Positions 11,196 to 22,415 of a stretch of 64,000 nucleotides of DNA are shown in pieces. Position numbers and translations under genes: made by a program. The notes under the pieces are model-generated. The model made no database searches, had not been told where the DNA came from, and was given only the letters and a program-made list of their open reading frames with translations. Position 1 is the stretch's first letter; each line of letters begins with the position of its first letter. Source of the DNA: Herpomyces periplanetae (Eukaryota > Ascomycota > Laboulbeniomycetes > Herpomycetales > Herpomycetaceae); contig WMKJ01000009.1 in the NCBI GenBank assembly GCA_009733715.1, positions 124,001 through 188,000 of the forward strand, read 5' to 3'.

Positions 11196-12172
11196 CGTCC
11201 AATAAACCCAAATTTGTCAATCCATCCGCACACACTTAAATAAACAGACTACCCTTCTTTTGGCTAATCTTCTGACACGTATACCAACATTATCGTACCA
11301 TCGTTGCCACTAATTCTGTCCACACTGTCAATTTTATTTCGCCCTCCAAAAAAATCTCCCATAGCCTCGGCCTTTCACCGAGAGGCCGCTGGGAATCGTT
11401 CGTCAAGCTACACAGCCACCCCGGCACTTTTCTAGTGTCAGATTGCTAATCACGTGCAAAACGCGCTGCGAAGTGACCGTCAGCCCAGCGCGGAAGAGTC
11501 CGGCATGGACCACCTCGGTGGAGCCGGGACGACGACACGCGCAATTATGCGGCGGCGCAGAAGTTAGCCCCGATCAGGGACCGAACCTGGGCTGCCGGGC
11601 AACCGGCAAGTCAAGAAAATAATGGGCTCGCGGGCAAGAGTTTTCCAAAGATTAACAATCGCGGAGCATGTTTTGCGCCGTCCACGGCTATCCCTGGTAA
11701 AAGGCAAGAAATAGGTTCGCTCATTAGACAGTCGCACTCCGCGCGGGGTTGCGGGAAAATATCTATATATATATAGATATACTAAAATCTCGAAAAGCCG
11801 CCCGCCCTCCACCAAGTGCTTACTTCCACTATACACTTCTAGCATCAATGGCGAACTAATCTATCATTACCACATTACTTTCCGACCTTCTAAAGTTATT
11901 AAATTAACAACTGATAATTTGATGCTTTAGTACACAGTGAAATTAATTGCACACTCTTAAGTACTCAATTATGAAAAAGTGATAAATTACGATAAAATCA
12001 AGTATGCTTTCGCAAATCGTGACAGAAGAAATAATCGAATTTGAGTCTAGAGAACTAAAAGAATTATACACACCATCCACCATGCAAATTTAAAAAGAAA
12101 TTTGGGATTAAAAGAACTGCTGTGATGAGTGTCTTACACGACTAAATAATTCCAAATGGAAGGACAAATTAA
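11196..12172. other. Intergenic region containing a GC-rich island and an AT palindrome
   Basis: No protein gene is seen. The island at about 11360-11640 is described separately. CACGTG lies at 11451-11456. A 20-bp perfect AT palindrome lies at 11760-11779. The 3' part (11780-12172) is AT-rich and probably holds the PDB1 3' UTR. Confidence 0.5.
11360..11640. ncRNA. Candidate structured non-coding RNA (class unknown)
   Basis: This GC-rich island in AT-rich surroundings has several strong hairpins. One is an arm at 11364-11386 (GCCTCGG / CCGAGAGGC). Another is a two-level hairpin at 11500-11527 (CCGGC outer stem, CCACC-TC-GGTGG inner stem). A perfect 6-bp stem with a GNRA tetraloop lies at 11593-11608 (TGCCGG-GCAA-CCGGCA). 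On the minus strand, 11575-11589 folds as CAGG-TTCGGTC-CCTG, like a tRNA T-arm with a near B-box. I could not fold a full tRNA, 5S, SRP, RNase P or MRP RNA from it. Strand and ends are unknown. It could also be a GC-rich promoter relic. Confidence 0.3.
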
Positions 12173-13756
12173 CTACTTCAATCTCATAACCCTTGCAATG
12201 TGTTCACAAATTAACTGTTCAGTGGGAAAACTCATCTGCTCCAAGTTAATCGCATACGGAGTAGGGACTTCTGCTCCGGTAATTCGAGTTGGTGGAACTA
12301 TAAGGTAATCCCATGCATACTCAGAAATTAAAGCAATCAATTCTGACGCTACGCCAAAACTGGGGAATCCACTTTCTACAACAACAAAATGCCTAGTCTT
12401 CTTGACTGAATTGACAATTGCAGGTAAATCAAGTGGTTTGATTGATCGGAGATTAATAATTTCAGCATTAACACCATACTTTAACTTTAACTCCTTTGCA
12501 GCTTCTAATGATTGACCAACACAACGGGATAGCGTGACAACTGTTACATCGGAACCGCTTTGCTCAATTTTGGCCTTTCCAAACTGTTATAAGTCATATC
12601 AGTACTCCATTGATCTCACATTTGCACTTCGGTGATTAATCAGTAATAAAATTTAACGTACCGGAATGACAAATTCATCACTCATGGCAGCTTCACTCAT
12701 GGGAAAACTTTCACCGTACAGCAATCTTCACCGAAATGCATACTCAGATTAGTCAGAGATCGAGAAAATGCACACATAACGATCAACTCACTCGTTCTCA
12801 AGAACAATCACAGGATTAGGATCACGAATGGCCGATTTAAGAAGACCTTTAGCATCCTCTGAACTCCACGGAACTACCACTTTCAAACCAGGAATACTGC
12901 CGTACCATGCAGCATAGTCTTGAGAATGCTGCGCTGCTACGCCCGCCGCAAAGCCGTTTGGTCCACGAAACGTAATATTACAAGGTTGAATACCGCCTGA
13001 CATATAATGTATTTTTGCCGCGCTGTTAATAATTTGATCGATGGCCTGCATAGCAAAATTAAAGGTCATGAATTCACACTGTACGCGCTAGTTAGCAAAA
13101 ATAAATTATCATAGCCATTGATAATTGTGAACACTGACAATTGGATTCAATCCAGCCAGAGCTGCCCCTACAGCCAGTCCAGCAAATCCGGCTTCGGTGA
13201 TAGGAGTATCGATTACTCTACGGCTGCCGAACCGGTCTAGTAAACCCTTGGTTACCTTGTACCTGAAAATTTAAAGCATGTTAGATCGCATCAAGTGAAT
13301 GGTCTTCAATGGATGATTATCTAAGAACGGTGAGAGTATGAGCTAGAAATCAAAAAAGCTTTGTGAAAAAACTTCAACGAATAAACGTGTGAAGTAGATA
13401 TAAGGGATGGGAATAGGAACAAGAATGTAACCCAGACTTGTGTTGGATATAAAAGCCAATAATAAAACGTACGCTCCATTATACTGGGCAACTTCTTCTC
13501 CCAAAATGAAAACATTATCATTTTTTGTCATTTCTTCCGCTATTGCATCGTTCAACGCTTCACGAACAGTAAGAAGTTTTGTGCTGGCTTGACTGGCGTA
13601 ATTTTGGCGATTTGTCGTAACTAGCACAGAAGGGTGAAATCTTGGGCAACGTCCGTTAAGTGATTCCGAAAATAAAGAATTTTGCCTTATAAAATTTGAA
13701 TAAAGTAGTCGTTTTGACACCAATGAAGCATTAAAAACTGAGCGTATTAAATACAT
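12173..13756 (-). CDS. PDB1: Pyruvate dehydrogenase E1 component, beta subunit, mitochondrial
   Basis: Five exons: 13473-13756, 13139-13262, 12792-13078, 12662-12725 and 12173-12583. All junctions keep frame and give 389 residues. The first ~60 residues form an Arg/Ser-rich presequence ([20 protein letters not shown]). The mature part follows family order: [110 protein letters not shown], then the C-terminal transketolase-like half ([15 protein letters not shown] ... [13 protein letters not shown]). With E1-alpha and ThDP it decarboxylates pyruvate in the mitochondrial matrix. CACGTG lies 15 bp upstream of the ATG (13771-13776). Confidence 0.97.
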
Positions 13757-14731
13757 AGTTGCGATTAATACACGTGAATCGAGGAAGCAGACTCTATAAG
13801 AAGCACGTCACGCAACAATGCATCCAAAATTAGTGAAATATTAACTTAAAACGTATACCAGGATTTCAAAATATCGAATATTAAACACAATTAAACTGAT
13901 TGAAAACTTTATAAAAAATCATCCGACTAATCGAATTAACTTGCCAGAATATTCATCCCAAAATCACAATTTTGGCGACTTCACCTCAATCCACATGTCA
14001 CGTGAGCAAATGATAGGGCGATTGGAGGAAAGGAGTAAGATGTGATGGGGGGATAAAAAGCCGAGGATTTAATTATTGAAGAATTGGTGAGTTTTATAGG
14101 AGGTGGATCATAATGGTACGATACTGTTAGGAGTATAATTTTCTACCGTATGTGTTTAATTAAATCAAGAAACTTCTTTGCGAATTGGTAAGAATTAAAG
14201 AGATGTAAAACAATGGGTGATACGGTATACATGCTATAACATTATTGATAATTCAAGAAATATTTTGATCTCGACCGTTCATTCCACTCATTCCTAACTA
14301 CTAACCACAAACCATCATAAATCCTTACCAATTCAACTAAACCTAACATTCCCGTTCCCCAATACAACCTTTCGCAACTCTTTTTCCCTTGGGCCAACTT
14401 AATCGCTTGCACGTGCTCACCCAGCTCCCCAGCACCGCCACCCATTGCAAGTGCTGAGTAATAATGTGGCAGTGCACAGTTCCGGAAGAGTTTTGGAGGG
14501 AAAATCGGACGCGAAAAGAGAGAAATTAGAATATTTTGGGTCGATTGATAGTTAGATTCTCCTTTATCGTGGACTATTCCTGAACTCAACTCAATTCGAT
14601 ACGTTAATTAGGGATTTTTTCGCATCGATATTGAATATTTATTTAGCCTTCCCTTCTCATGCTTCTAGCAAAATCTCCTAATCCCAGCAATCCATCATAA
14701 TATCGTCGTCTTCTATTTAAACACCTCAGCA
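13757..14731. promoter_or_regulatory. Divergent PDB1/DPM2 intergenic region
   Basis: CACGTG occurs at 13771-13776, 13999-14004 and 14410-14415, three times in under 1 kb. A 115-codon minus-strand frame (14242-14589) has no recognisable domain. I leave it uncalled, though a small gene there cannot be excluded. Confidence 0.5.
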
Positions 14732-15344
14732 ATGGTTTGTGTTAGTTTTTACAAAATATATTCCTCCAAGATTACATTTATTTAACTTATTGCACTTGTT
14801 ACTAACGTTAAAATTTTAAATAATTCCGTTTACTTCTCTTTTCCCATCAATTGGAAGTTCTTACGAGTCTTCGAGACTATCGGAATTGGATTTTTATACT
14901 AATCATCCATCCGACCAACCACCACATTTTATGTGACACATCATGATATTTATCGTTTATTCAATCTTTACCTCAACCTACTCCGTTTAGATTGATAAAC
15001 TTGTCGGTCTTGCTATGCTTATTGTTGCCAGTACTGTGTTTATATATTATACTGTATGGACGTTTCTCTTGGTAAGTGTTAAGTTTTCCATTAAACATTT
15101 CCCCCCCTAACCTTCAATCATCATTTCATTCTAACATCTTAATCTTCAACTCGCACATTTTCCTTAGCCGTTTGTTGATGATGATCAACCAATTTACCGT
15201 TTGTTTCCACCACGAGAATGGGCTATCAAGATACCCGTAATACTCATTCTCTTGGGTTTAACTGTAGTGGGAAACTTTATAGCTTTCATAATGATTCGAA
15301 GTAACCAAAATGTTATTCACGATTCGAAACCAAAAACTTCTTGA
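14732..15344 (+). CDS. DPM2: Dolichol-phosphate mannosyltransferase regulatory subunit Dpm2
   Basis: Three exons: 14732-14734 (the ATG alone), 14991-15071 and 15168-15344. They give 86 residues; human DPM2 has 84. The sequence shows IDKLVGLAMLIVASTVFIYY as membrane helix 1, the conserved LLPFVDDDQPIYRLFPPREW loop and AIKIPVILILLGLTVVGNFI as helix 2, then a short polar tail. Dpm2 stabilises Dpm1/Dpm3 at the ER membrane and supports dolichol-P-mannose synthesis for N-glycans, O-mannose and GPI anchors. Exon 1 is inferred from ATG directly abutting a GTTTGT donor; intron 1 is 256 nt. A different 5' exon is possible, but exons 2 and 3 are secure. Confidence 0.85.
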
Positions 15345-15615
15345 TTTTATTTTCCTTTTGGCCCCCTCAATCTTAATCATTTCATGAGTGTGTATCCGTC
15401 CCTTTAGCCATCTCAATATTCGCATTTACAAAGCCCCGAACTTTTCACGCCAAATCTAACATCTTGCTCTGAACTTGTTTTATTTTCATTTACACATACC
15501 AACGTAAATTCTCAATCTAAACGCAATAACTCTTACGCATTACCATGTGTACACCTTGACAACCAAATGTGAATTTGCTTACGGTAGGACGTAGGGAGTA
15601 AGCATGTTAATGCAT

Positions 15616-16728
15616 CTAATCGAATGGAGTTACAGCAAGCAAACCTCCGTCGATTGTTAGATTGCAGTTATTGGCGTAGTCGTTCGTAGCCAAAAACAAA
15701 GCGGCCTTTGCGATATCGTGAGGGACGCCAAAACGGCCAGCTGGTATAATTTTACACATTGCGTCATAGGCGTCGGCAGTTATGACTATAAGTGCTGTTA
15801 GCTAGATAATTTCAACCGTTTATAAGTTTGTACGAGTCAACGCTGTGCATTATCTAGAAACGTACACTCAGTCATTTTTGTTTTAACAAATCCAGGAAGA
15901 ATTGTATTAATTCGTATACCACGTCGAGCGTATTCTGGAGTTAAAGAACGTCCGTAGGCTGTAGTAGCGCAATTGGAATTGAAAGGTTAGCAAGTATTTC
16001 AACCAAACTACATTCTAAAGTGGGATTAAAGGAAGTAAAGATCAGTTCGTACAAATCAAGCCAGTTTTTGAGGCAGCGTAAGCAGGTGCTCCATGGCCCC
16101 CTCGAGCTCCAAGAATTGAAGAAATGTTTATGACACAAGATGTCGGGTAAACAGGTTCACCGTCTATTTCACCAATTTTTTTGCGTGGCTTGCTTAAAGC
16201 CTTTGATAAGGCGCGTACGGAGAGCAAGGGAGCAATTAAATTAACGTTAAAAGTTTCTATGATGGCCTCATCCGAGGTTCTTGATAATAAGGATCTACTT
16301 AAACATCCGGCTGCATTGACAAGAATATCCAAACTTTGCAAAGCAGAATTGGCTCCATTCGCATCTGTTACTTTAATATTTCCTCTTGCAATATCATTCC
16401 AAAATTCCGGTTTGCCAACATCTCCGACAATGTAGCCGTGGGGTGCACAAGATGGTGCAAAATTAGCAACGGCTTCTCTTAAAGAGTTTTCATCACGTCC
16501 AATGATTGTACATTGACCACCGTTAATTGCAAAGATCTTGGCAATTGAATTACCTATGCCACGCGATCCACCCGTGATGAGACATTTTTTATGTACCAAC
16601 GGCACATTTGAAAATACATGTGATGTTGTACTAAAGTTGTACCGACGTAAAGGTAACAAGGTTAGCTTGAGCATTTTTCTTTGCATCAAAAATTGACATC
16701 TATCCACACTAAGCTTAAAGGTAAACAT
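15616..16728 (-). CDS. Mitochondrial 3-oxoacyl-[ACP] reductase (SDR family, Oar1/FabG-like)
   Basis: Three exons: 16053-16728, 15866-15958 and 15616-15785. Introns are 94 and 80 nt. The product has 312 residues. An Arg-rich presequence (residues ~1-40, KLTLLPLRRYNFSTTSHVFS) precedes a classical SDR fold: TGGSRGIG at 52-59 (NAD(P) binding), NAAG at 138-141, Ser at ~204, and YAASK with Tyr217 and Lys221 as the catalytic pair. The C-terminus has GIRINTILPGFVKTKM and a final LTIDGG. FabG-type reductases catalyse the NADPH-dependent beta-ketoacyl-ACP step of type II fatty-acid synthesis, which feeds lipoate. Other SDRs (such as CBR4-like quinone reductases) share these motifs, so the substrate is inferred. 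Confidence 0.8.
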
Positions 16729-17431
16729 GAGTTAAGTGTGAAGTCACAACAAGAAGTTAATTGATGGGTTGAATAAGTTTGCCGCTTCAGCAGTTTGTAG
16801 ATGTTAACTTGTATACGCAATTATCCAGAAAATACGGAAATAAAAACCGGGGTAGAATTACACGTCCATCATCTAGCACGACTGAAAACATTTAAACCAT
16901 AAAGCACAAGGATTAAGCTGAGCTTCTATTGTGATTTTTGCAAACACTTGAACATGTTAAAAAGTTTAAACTCTTTATTTAGATAATTAAACAAGTGCAA
17001 GTAAAACGAACAAATGTATACCACTCAATAAAACATCCTAAGTGTAGTGTTGTATAACCGTAAATTTTAGTTTGTATTAAGAAGGGTAGTACAGTAAGAA
17101 TTAAAAAACAAATGAACGTGGGGTCATAATGAGGATGAAGATGGAAGAAACTGGTCAAGATGGAGATGCCGATGATTTGGCAATGCCGGTAATGCCGAGC
17201 CGAAACCCAGCTCAACTCGGGTCAGTCCGTATAAACTAAGTTCGGCTTCCCGCCCAATTCTTTCAACTTTAAAGCCCGAAAGTTATTCCGACATCCGAAA
17301 TAATTAGTAATGGAAAAGAGCTTAGTAAGCGATTAATAGCCGATGAGATACGAGAAGCAGGTTAGAAGAAGTGGGATTAGGAAAACGATCACGAAAGTTT
17401 CAACAAATACACTCGGTAGGGTCAATTGCTC
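16729..17431. promoter_or_regulatory. Divergent spacer, ketoacyl reductase / heme lyase
   Basis: AT-rich spacer of 703 bp. A 78-codon minus frame (16979-17215) looks like chance. No motif is recognised. Confidence 0.4.
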
Positions 17432-18452
17432 ATGGAGAGTGGTTCTCAGGGTTTTCAAGAAAAAGTCAGCAAAGTGGGAAAATGTCCTGTTCAGGGTCAG
17501 GGTTTGAGTGCGCTGGTTAATATTGCTGAACAAACACGCGTTAACGCGACGAATGAGGTTGAACCACACCGTTCGGGATTGTGGAATCGAGTTAAATCGT
17601 GGGTTGCATATTCCAAAACTCAGAGCGATTGCAACGAGTTAACGAAGAAAAATAATAATTCAGAATTAGCTGAATTACACGGACTAACAAACATCGATCA
17701 TGTTGCTGGTGCGGTTGGGTTGAGTACGTCTCGCGTAATCTCAAGTATTCCACGCGCTTTCAATGCAAGTGATATAATGGATGAGAATCATCCAAAGGCC
17801 AAGCCAGGCCATTCAAACTTGTCGCAAGCGTGTTCTTCCGAAGCCACGATTTCGAAAAATTGGATATACCCTTCGGAGAAGATGTTTTTCGATGCAATGC
17901 GCCGTAAAAATTATTCACCCCGCATCAATGATATGCGTACAATTGTGCCTATTCATAATGCTGTTAACGAACGTGCATGGCGTGAAATAATTGAATGGGA
18001 AAAAGGATGGGGATCGGAACAGTAAGTTATTCAAAATTTGTACAACGTGTTCTTAAGCAGAGATGTACGATAATTGCGAAAACTAATTTTGCAACGTGTG
18101 AAAACTACCCAGATGTGGAGGCCCAAAGCTTCATTCGTTTAGTGGTGATGCTACTGCTCTGAGCCCACGGGCAAGGTTAAATACCTGGTTGGGGTACCAA
18201 GCACCTTTTGATCGACATGATTGGATTGTTGATCGGTGCGGATTGAAGGTTCATTATATTATTGATTTTTACCAGGGTCGGTCAAATGTTATGCCAGGAA
18301 ACCGTTATGATGAGAAGCTGTCTTTTTACCTAGACGTTCGGCCTACTTTAAATTCATGGACAGGCTTTAAGATGCGCACTGCCCGATTTTTTGGACTAAC
18401 ACGATGGGATGCTCCAAATGGTTCATCTAAAACAGCGTCTACGGATTCGTGA
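17432..18452 (+). CDS. CYC3: Holocytochrome-c synthase (cytochrome c heme lyase)
   Basis: Two exons, 17432-18021 and 18113-18452, are joined CA|A across a 91-nt intron and give 309 residues. A heme regulatory motif KCPV lies at residues 17-20. Family blocks follow: NWIYPSEKMFFDAMRRKNY, VPIHNAVNERAWREIIEWEK, LSPRARLNTWLGYQAPFDRH, DWIVDRCGLKVHYIIDFYQG and LDVRPTLNSW. His232 in FDRHDW corresponds to the axial heme-ligand histidine (human His154). The enzyme attaches heme to the CXXCH cysteines of apocytochrome c in the intermembrane space. I cannot tell from sequence whether this copy serves c, c1 or both. The ATG at 17432 is used because the frame upstream starts only with TTG. Confidence 0.95.
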
Positions 18453-18621
18453 TGTATCTCTTAGTCTGGTAGCTCAAGATAATTGAGCATGGCATGTTTA
18501 ATAGAAGGAGAATTTATCATAATTCGGTGCGCGTGCTACATATACAGAGCGTTCGCGCTAGCGTACATTCAGAGGAGATGCTATGAAAGGGGGTACCAGT
18601 GTTGGGAACGGTTGAATGGTG

Positions 18622-19535
18622 TTACGATGAGCACGATGAAGGTTGAACACCACAATGTTTTAAATCACGGTATCGCTTGGCACGACTGGCAGCGTGTAGT
18701 TCGCGGACACGTTTGATATCAAGAACCCAAGCTTGACTGAGATTTTCTTTTCTCCAAGCTAAGGTTTTCTTCCAAGCGTGCACCTCTCGGTTGGTGTTAC
18801 GGCTCCAGACTTCGGCATGTCGTAGATTGAGCTGCTTAGAGTTTCGGAACTCACTTATTATACCGCGTACTTTCATTATCATGCCAACGTTTATGCGTGT
18901 TAGTACTTGAGATGAGGGATTAAGATAAACATGGGCTACACCGGGTATGTATTCAGTCGAGCTGTTTGAAAATGATAATGTGTCAGGGCGGATGGAACAT
19001 ATTATACGAATGTTGATTGTACTGCCGGAGCCGTCATCTAATGTTACGATATGAATTTTGGATGCATCAAATGATTGAACAGCAACGATAGGACCAACGA
19101 GTTTAACATAGCGGATTGGGTGATTTTTGTACGCGTAAACGCCAGGGTCTGAGGGAAGAGGGTGTTAATATCAATGTGTCTATTCTGGTTAATGTTACTT
19201 TTGCTTTGAGTTCCCAACCTACACTTGAATCCGGGATAGCGTTTTAAAGCATGAATTTCAGCTGCTGTTAGTTTCGCCCAAGAGAAGTATGTGGGAGAAT
19301 CGCGGAAGCAGTATAGCGGATAATAAGTATACTTGGTCAAATCACTATTGCGGCAGGTATTGTTGGGATCGCGTGAAACGTCTATACGAAATTTATTAGC
19401 ATGAAGGGTCTAGTGAAGTACATTTGTGATAGTATATTATGTGTGTGAAGTTTACAAAACGACAAATTTGGTTTTTGATAAACATTAAAGAATCTCACCA
19501 GGATGTTGTTCATTGACCAATGGTGTATGAACCAT
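18622..19535 (-). CDS. STN1: CST complex subunit Stn1-like (telomere OB-fold protein)
   Basis: Three exons: 19499-19535, 19223-19381 and 18622-19148. Splicing gives 240 residues. The core is an OB fold: YPGVYAYKNHPIRYVKLVGP, IVAVQSFDASKIHIVTLDDG, SGSTINIRIICSI, then INVGMIMKVRGIISEFRNSK with QLNLRHAEVW. This matches STN1 (human [20 protein letters not shown] ... IEIGDTIRVRGSIRTYR). Upstream YPLYCFRDSPTYFSWAKLTA matches the family's conserved pre-OB segment (DPVFLAFAKLYIRDIL). Stn1 with Ctc1/Cdc13 and Ten1 caps telomeres and recruits polymerase alpha-primase. The protein stops shortly after the OB domain and so lacks the C-terminal winged-helix part of human STN1. Exon 1 is inferred from frame and splice sites. 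Confidence 0.8.
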
Positions 19536-19777
19536 AGCGACGATACACGATTAGAGATGGGCATGTGCGGGATTAAAGCTGAAGGAGAAGGGGGAGAGAA
19601 TCATATCATACTTTGTGACAGAAGTTTACCGAAGAGCTAAGGTAATGGACTCATCGAGAAGTCGATGTCCTTGATGCCCGGCGATGGTGATGGCGGCAAC
19701 AAAGCCCCAAAACCTTATTGGCCATGTAATCCACAGGGCACCAGCCCCAGCTCGCGTGGCTTGGGCGACTTGTGACG

Positions 19778-21132
19778 TTACGGCTGTGGCTTGCGTGCAA
19801 TCATCAAATACATTGGAGTGAAGAGTTTTTCGCGGGCGCCTCGGACCAGACTATCACCACCAATAGCTAAGTGGTCAGCGGTTTTCTTAAAACCCAGGGG
19901 TGCTAGTCGTAGGGTTTCCAGAACACTGAAAAGCGAGTGCATTGCAGTTCTACCAAGTCGCGTTAGTGGTAGAATAAAGAAAAGATCCGTAATGGACGTT
20001 AGGTATCGTAAATCCCCTGTTAATGGCCAGTACCACGGTAGCCGATCCTCCCGTTCTGCTAAATCTTCAGCGCGCTCCAGAGTGAATCCGGAACTTTCAA
20101 TTGCATCTATAGCAACACTTATAGGTTCCATGTTTGATATCCCATTACCTTTCTCGATTCCTAGTCGAATTTCAACATGTTCGGGATTCATTGCGTCATA
20201 TTTGTCGGTCATTAACCATTCGTATACGCCAAATACACCACCGGGTTTTAGCACACGACATATTTCGCTATATATTCCTTGTAAAGTCGGTGCGTGTACG
20301 GTAGCTTCAATAGCATAGACAGCATCAAACGTGTTATCTTCAAATGACATTTGCTATGTATAAATGGAAACTGTTAGTCTCCGGATTCAAAATTAGCATG
20401 AAATCTTCCATTAACACATACCATGAAATCCCCCTTGACAAAAGTAATCTTGTCTTGCAGTCCCGCGTTCTTAACGTAACGCTGAGCACGTTGAATCTGA
20501 TAGTCATTATTATTCAATCCCACAATACTTACATCGGTAAATCGACAGATTTCCATTGCGGGACCTCCAACACCACATCCAACATCCAACACCTTCATTC
20601 CTGCACGTAAGCCCATCATATAAGCTAAATAGTGCTCATGACGAGCTAATGCTCGTGTAAATGCTTCACCTGGTGCAAAGCGGCAGAAGTGAAATGATGA
20701 TCCCCATCCGTACTCATAAAGGTCGGTAGCCAAGTTGTAGTATCTATTAACAAGGTGAAGGGTACGTTAGCGTAAATACTTGTGAATCTTCAAGCATACT
20801 AGAAAAGAATTTCATACATACTGACGAGTTAGCGTAGCGTACTCTTGACGACGAGACTGATTACCGTCAATTCAATTAGCCACTTTAAACTTCTACGTAT
20901 CATTTTAACATACCATACGGTCATCCTCAGTTTCGTCATGGGCATTTTTATTGTCAAAATGTTTAAAATATTGGTCAAGTGCCGCATCTTGACCGGCCTT
21001 TTGCTTCCCCAATGCACTGACTAGCCCTGCCTTCAATTCAGCCGAATTTCCGTGCAGTGCTTTGTTAAAATCATGATCTCGCTTGTGATCCTCGGGTTCG
21101 ACGATATGTTTTGCCACCGCCATCGTCGCCAT
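19778..21132 (-). CDS. ERG6: Sterol 24-C-methyltransferase Erg6
   Basis: Four exons: 20914-21132, 20822-20856 (35-nt micro-exon), 20422-20743 and 19778-20353. The product has 383 residues. The micro-exon supplies [12 protein letters not shown] before [20 protein letters not shown], the sterol-binding block. SAM motif I is DVGCGVGG at residues 138-145. The conserved [19 protein letters not shown] and [19 protein letters not shown] follow, then the Erg6 C-terminal domain. It methylates C-24 of zymosterol or lanosterol in ergosterol synthesis, at the ER or lipid droplets. The presence of Erg6 supports a fungal (or plant/protist) rather than animal source. It lies just downstream of STN1 on the opposite side of a 242-bp spacer and faces CWC22. 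Confidence 0.96.
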
Positions 21133-22415
21133 TATATGTAAATTACACTTTTAATTGAACTGCCCGTTCAACAATTAGACAATATTTCGGATTACACTAA
21201 ACCGGAGCTTAACCTTAACGTAGAAAATTAACCTTAAATACAATCACGCTGAAACATCCCTTTCGTACATCTTTTGAATTTCATCTCTTTGGTTAATCTT
21301 TTAACGCGTTTATTCACGATGCACTTTCTTCGTCAAAAGTCTTGATACCGGTTTTATGATCTAGAGTCACGTGACTCAGGAGGTATTTTTGGGGTGAAAA
21401 TTTAAGTTGGTTTGTACGTAGGCACAATTGACAAAAGTATAAAAGTTGTTTGAAAAACACCAGCATAATTAAATAATCAATTAAACTGGATGCTCTGATT
21501 TGATACCAATACTGCAATCTTGAAATGGTGTAGTTTGCCGTTTAATATTTTTTATATTATCCTATCGAGACAAATTTGTTCAATTTACAACGATGATATA
21601 TACTGAATGAGCAGTTGTGGAAGTAACTAGGCGTACTTTTCTTTGAAATGACAGATTGATCAGATATTATTATCGGCTCGAGAGATATACTAGACTATGT
21701 AAATGATACATATGTTAATGCTGAATCAACTAGTGAGTCGTCGAACCAAGGTGTAGCTTATCTTTAGTAGTTGAAGATTTTGACCGTCAAAATGGTTCAC
21801 CATCCGTGGTAATTCCAAAAGCTTAAACCTAATGGTTAATATGATATTTTACGTGGAATCTTGATACTTGAAAATTTTGCTCTGCAATAATATCGAACCA
21901 GTCCACCACTAGTATTAATTTCTCTTCAAAGTTACCTACCTTGGACTGAACTAAACCACAACTCTCGACTACATACCATCAATGCTTAATTCTATTTCAT
22001 CAAACCCATCGGTTATACCGACTATGCATCTCCAAACCCAAAATCCCCGTTTCTTTCCTCTCCCTTAATTCCGCTTCCCCAAGTCCGCCCTCGACAACTT
22101 CCCGTGACGTCATTACCACATCCTTATCTAAGCGCTGCAGGGTTGGTGTAGCTTACTAATCACAGGGAGGGAAAGTGGATTTTGGCTGGTGATGGAGACG
22201 TGTGGAATGGAAACAAGTTTTCACAGGATGAATATATTTCGTTCGGGCAGAATTTTATATACTTTTGCATTGCTCTGTCGGGTGGGGTGTACGGGATTTT
22301 TTATTAATCGTTTGTTGAAAGTGCATTTTTATAAGAGGTGCCATTAATTTGGTAAAAAGATAATCATATTAAACTATCTATTCCACAATTTCTAGACATA
22401 GCTTTTGCACACGTC
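21133..22415. promoter_or_regulatory. Divergent ERG6/CWC22 promoter region
   Basis: This is 1.28 kb without a credible gene. It holds a perfect 14-bp palindrome GAGTCACGTGACTC at 21364-21377 (CACGTG core) and a CRE-type TGACGTCA at 22105-22112. Confidence 0.55.

Noticed and set aside
11565-11675. Possible tRNA on the minus strand
   Set aside because: A T-arm-like hairpin and a partial 7-bp acceptor (GCTCCGC/TCGGGGC) can be found, but the T-loop has G in place of the conserved A, the A-box is poor and no anticodon arm forms.
14242-14589. 115-codon minus-strand frame
   Set aside because: No domain or splice support, and it lies in the DPM2 promoter. Kept only as a remote possibility.
16979-17215. 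78-codon minus-strand frame
   Set aside because: It lies in a divergent promoter, has no homology and shows no coding pattern.
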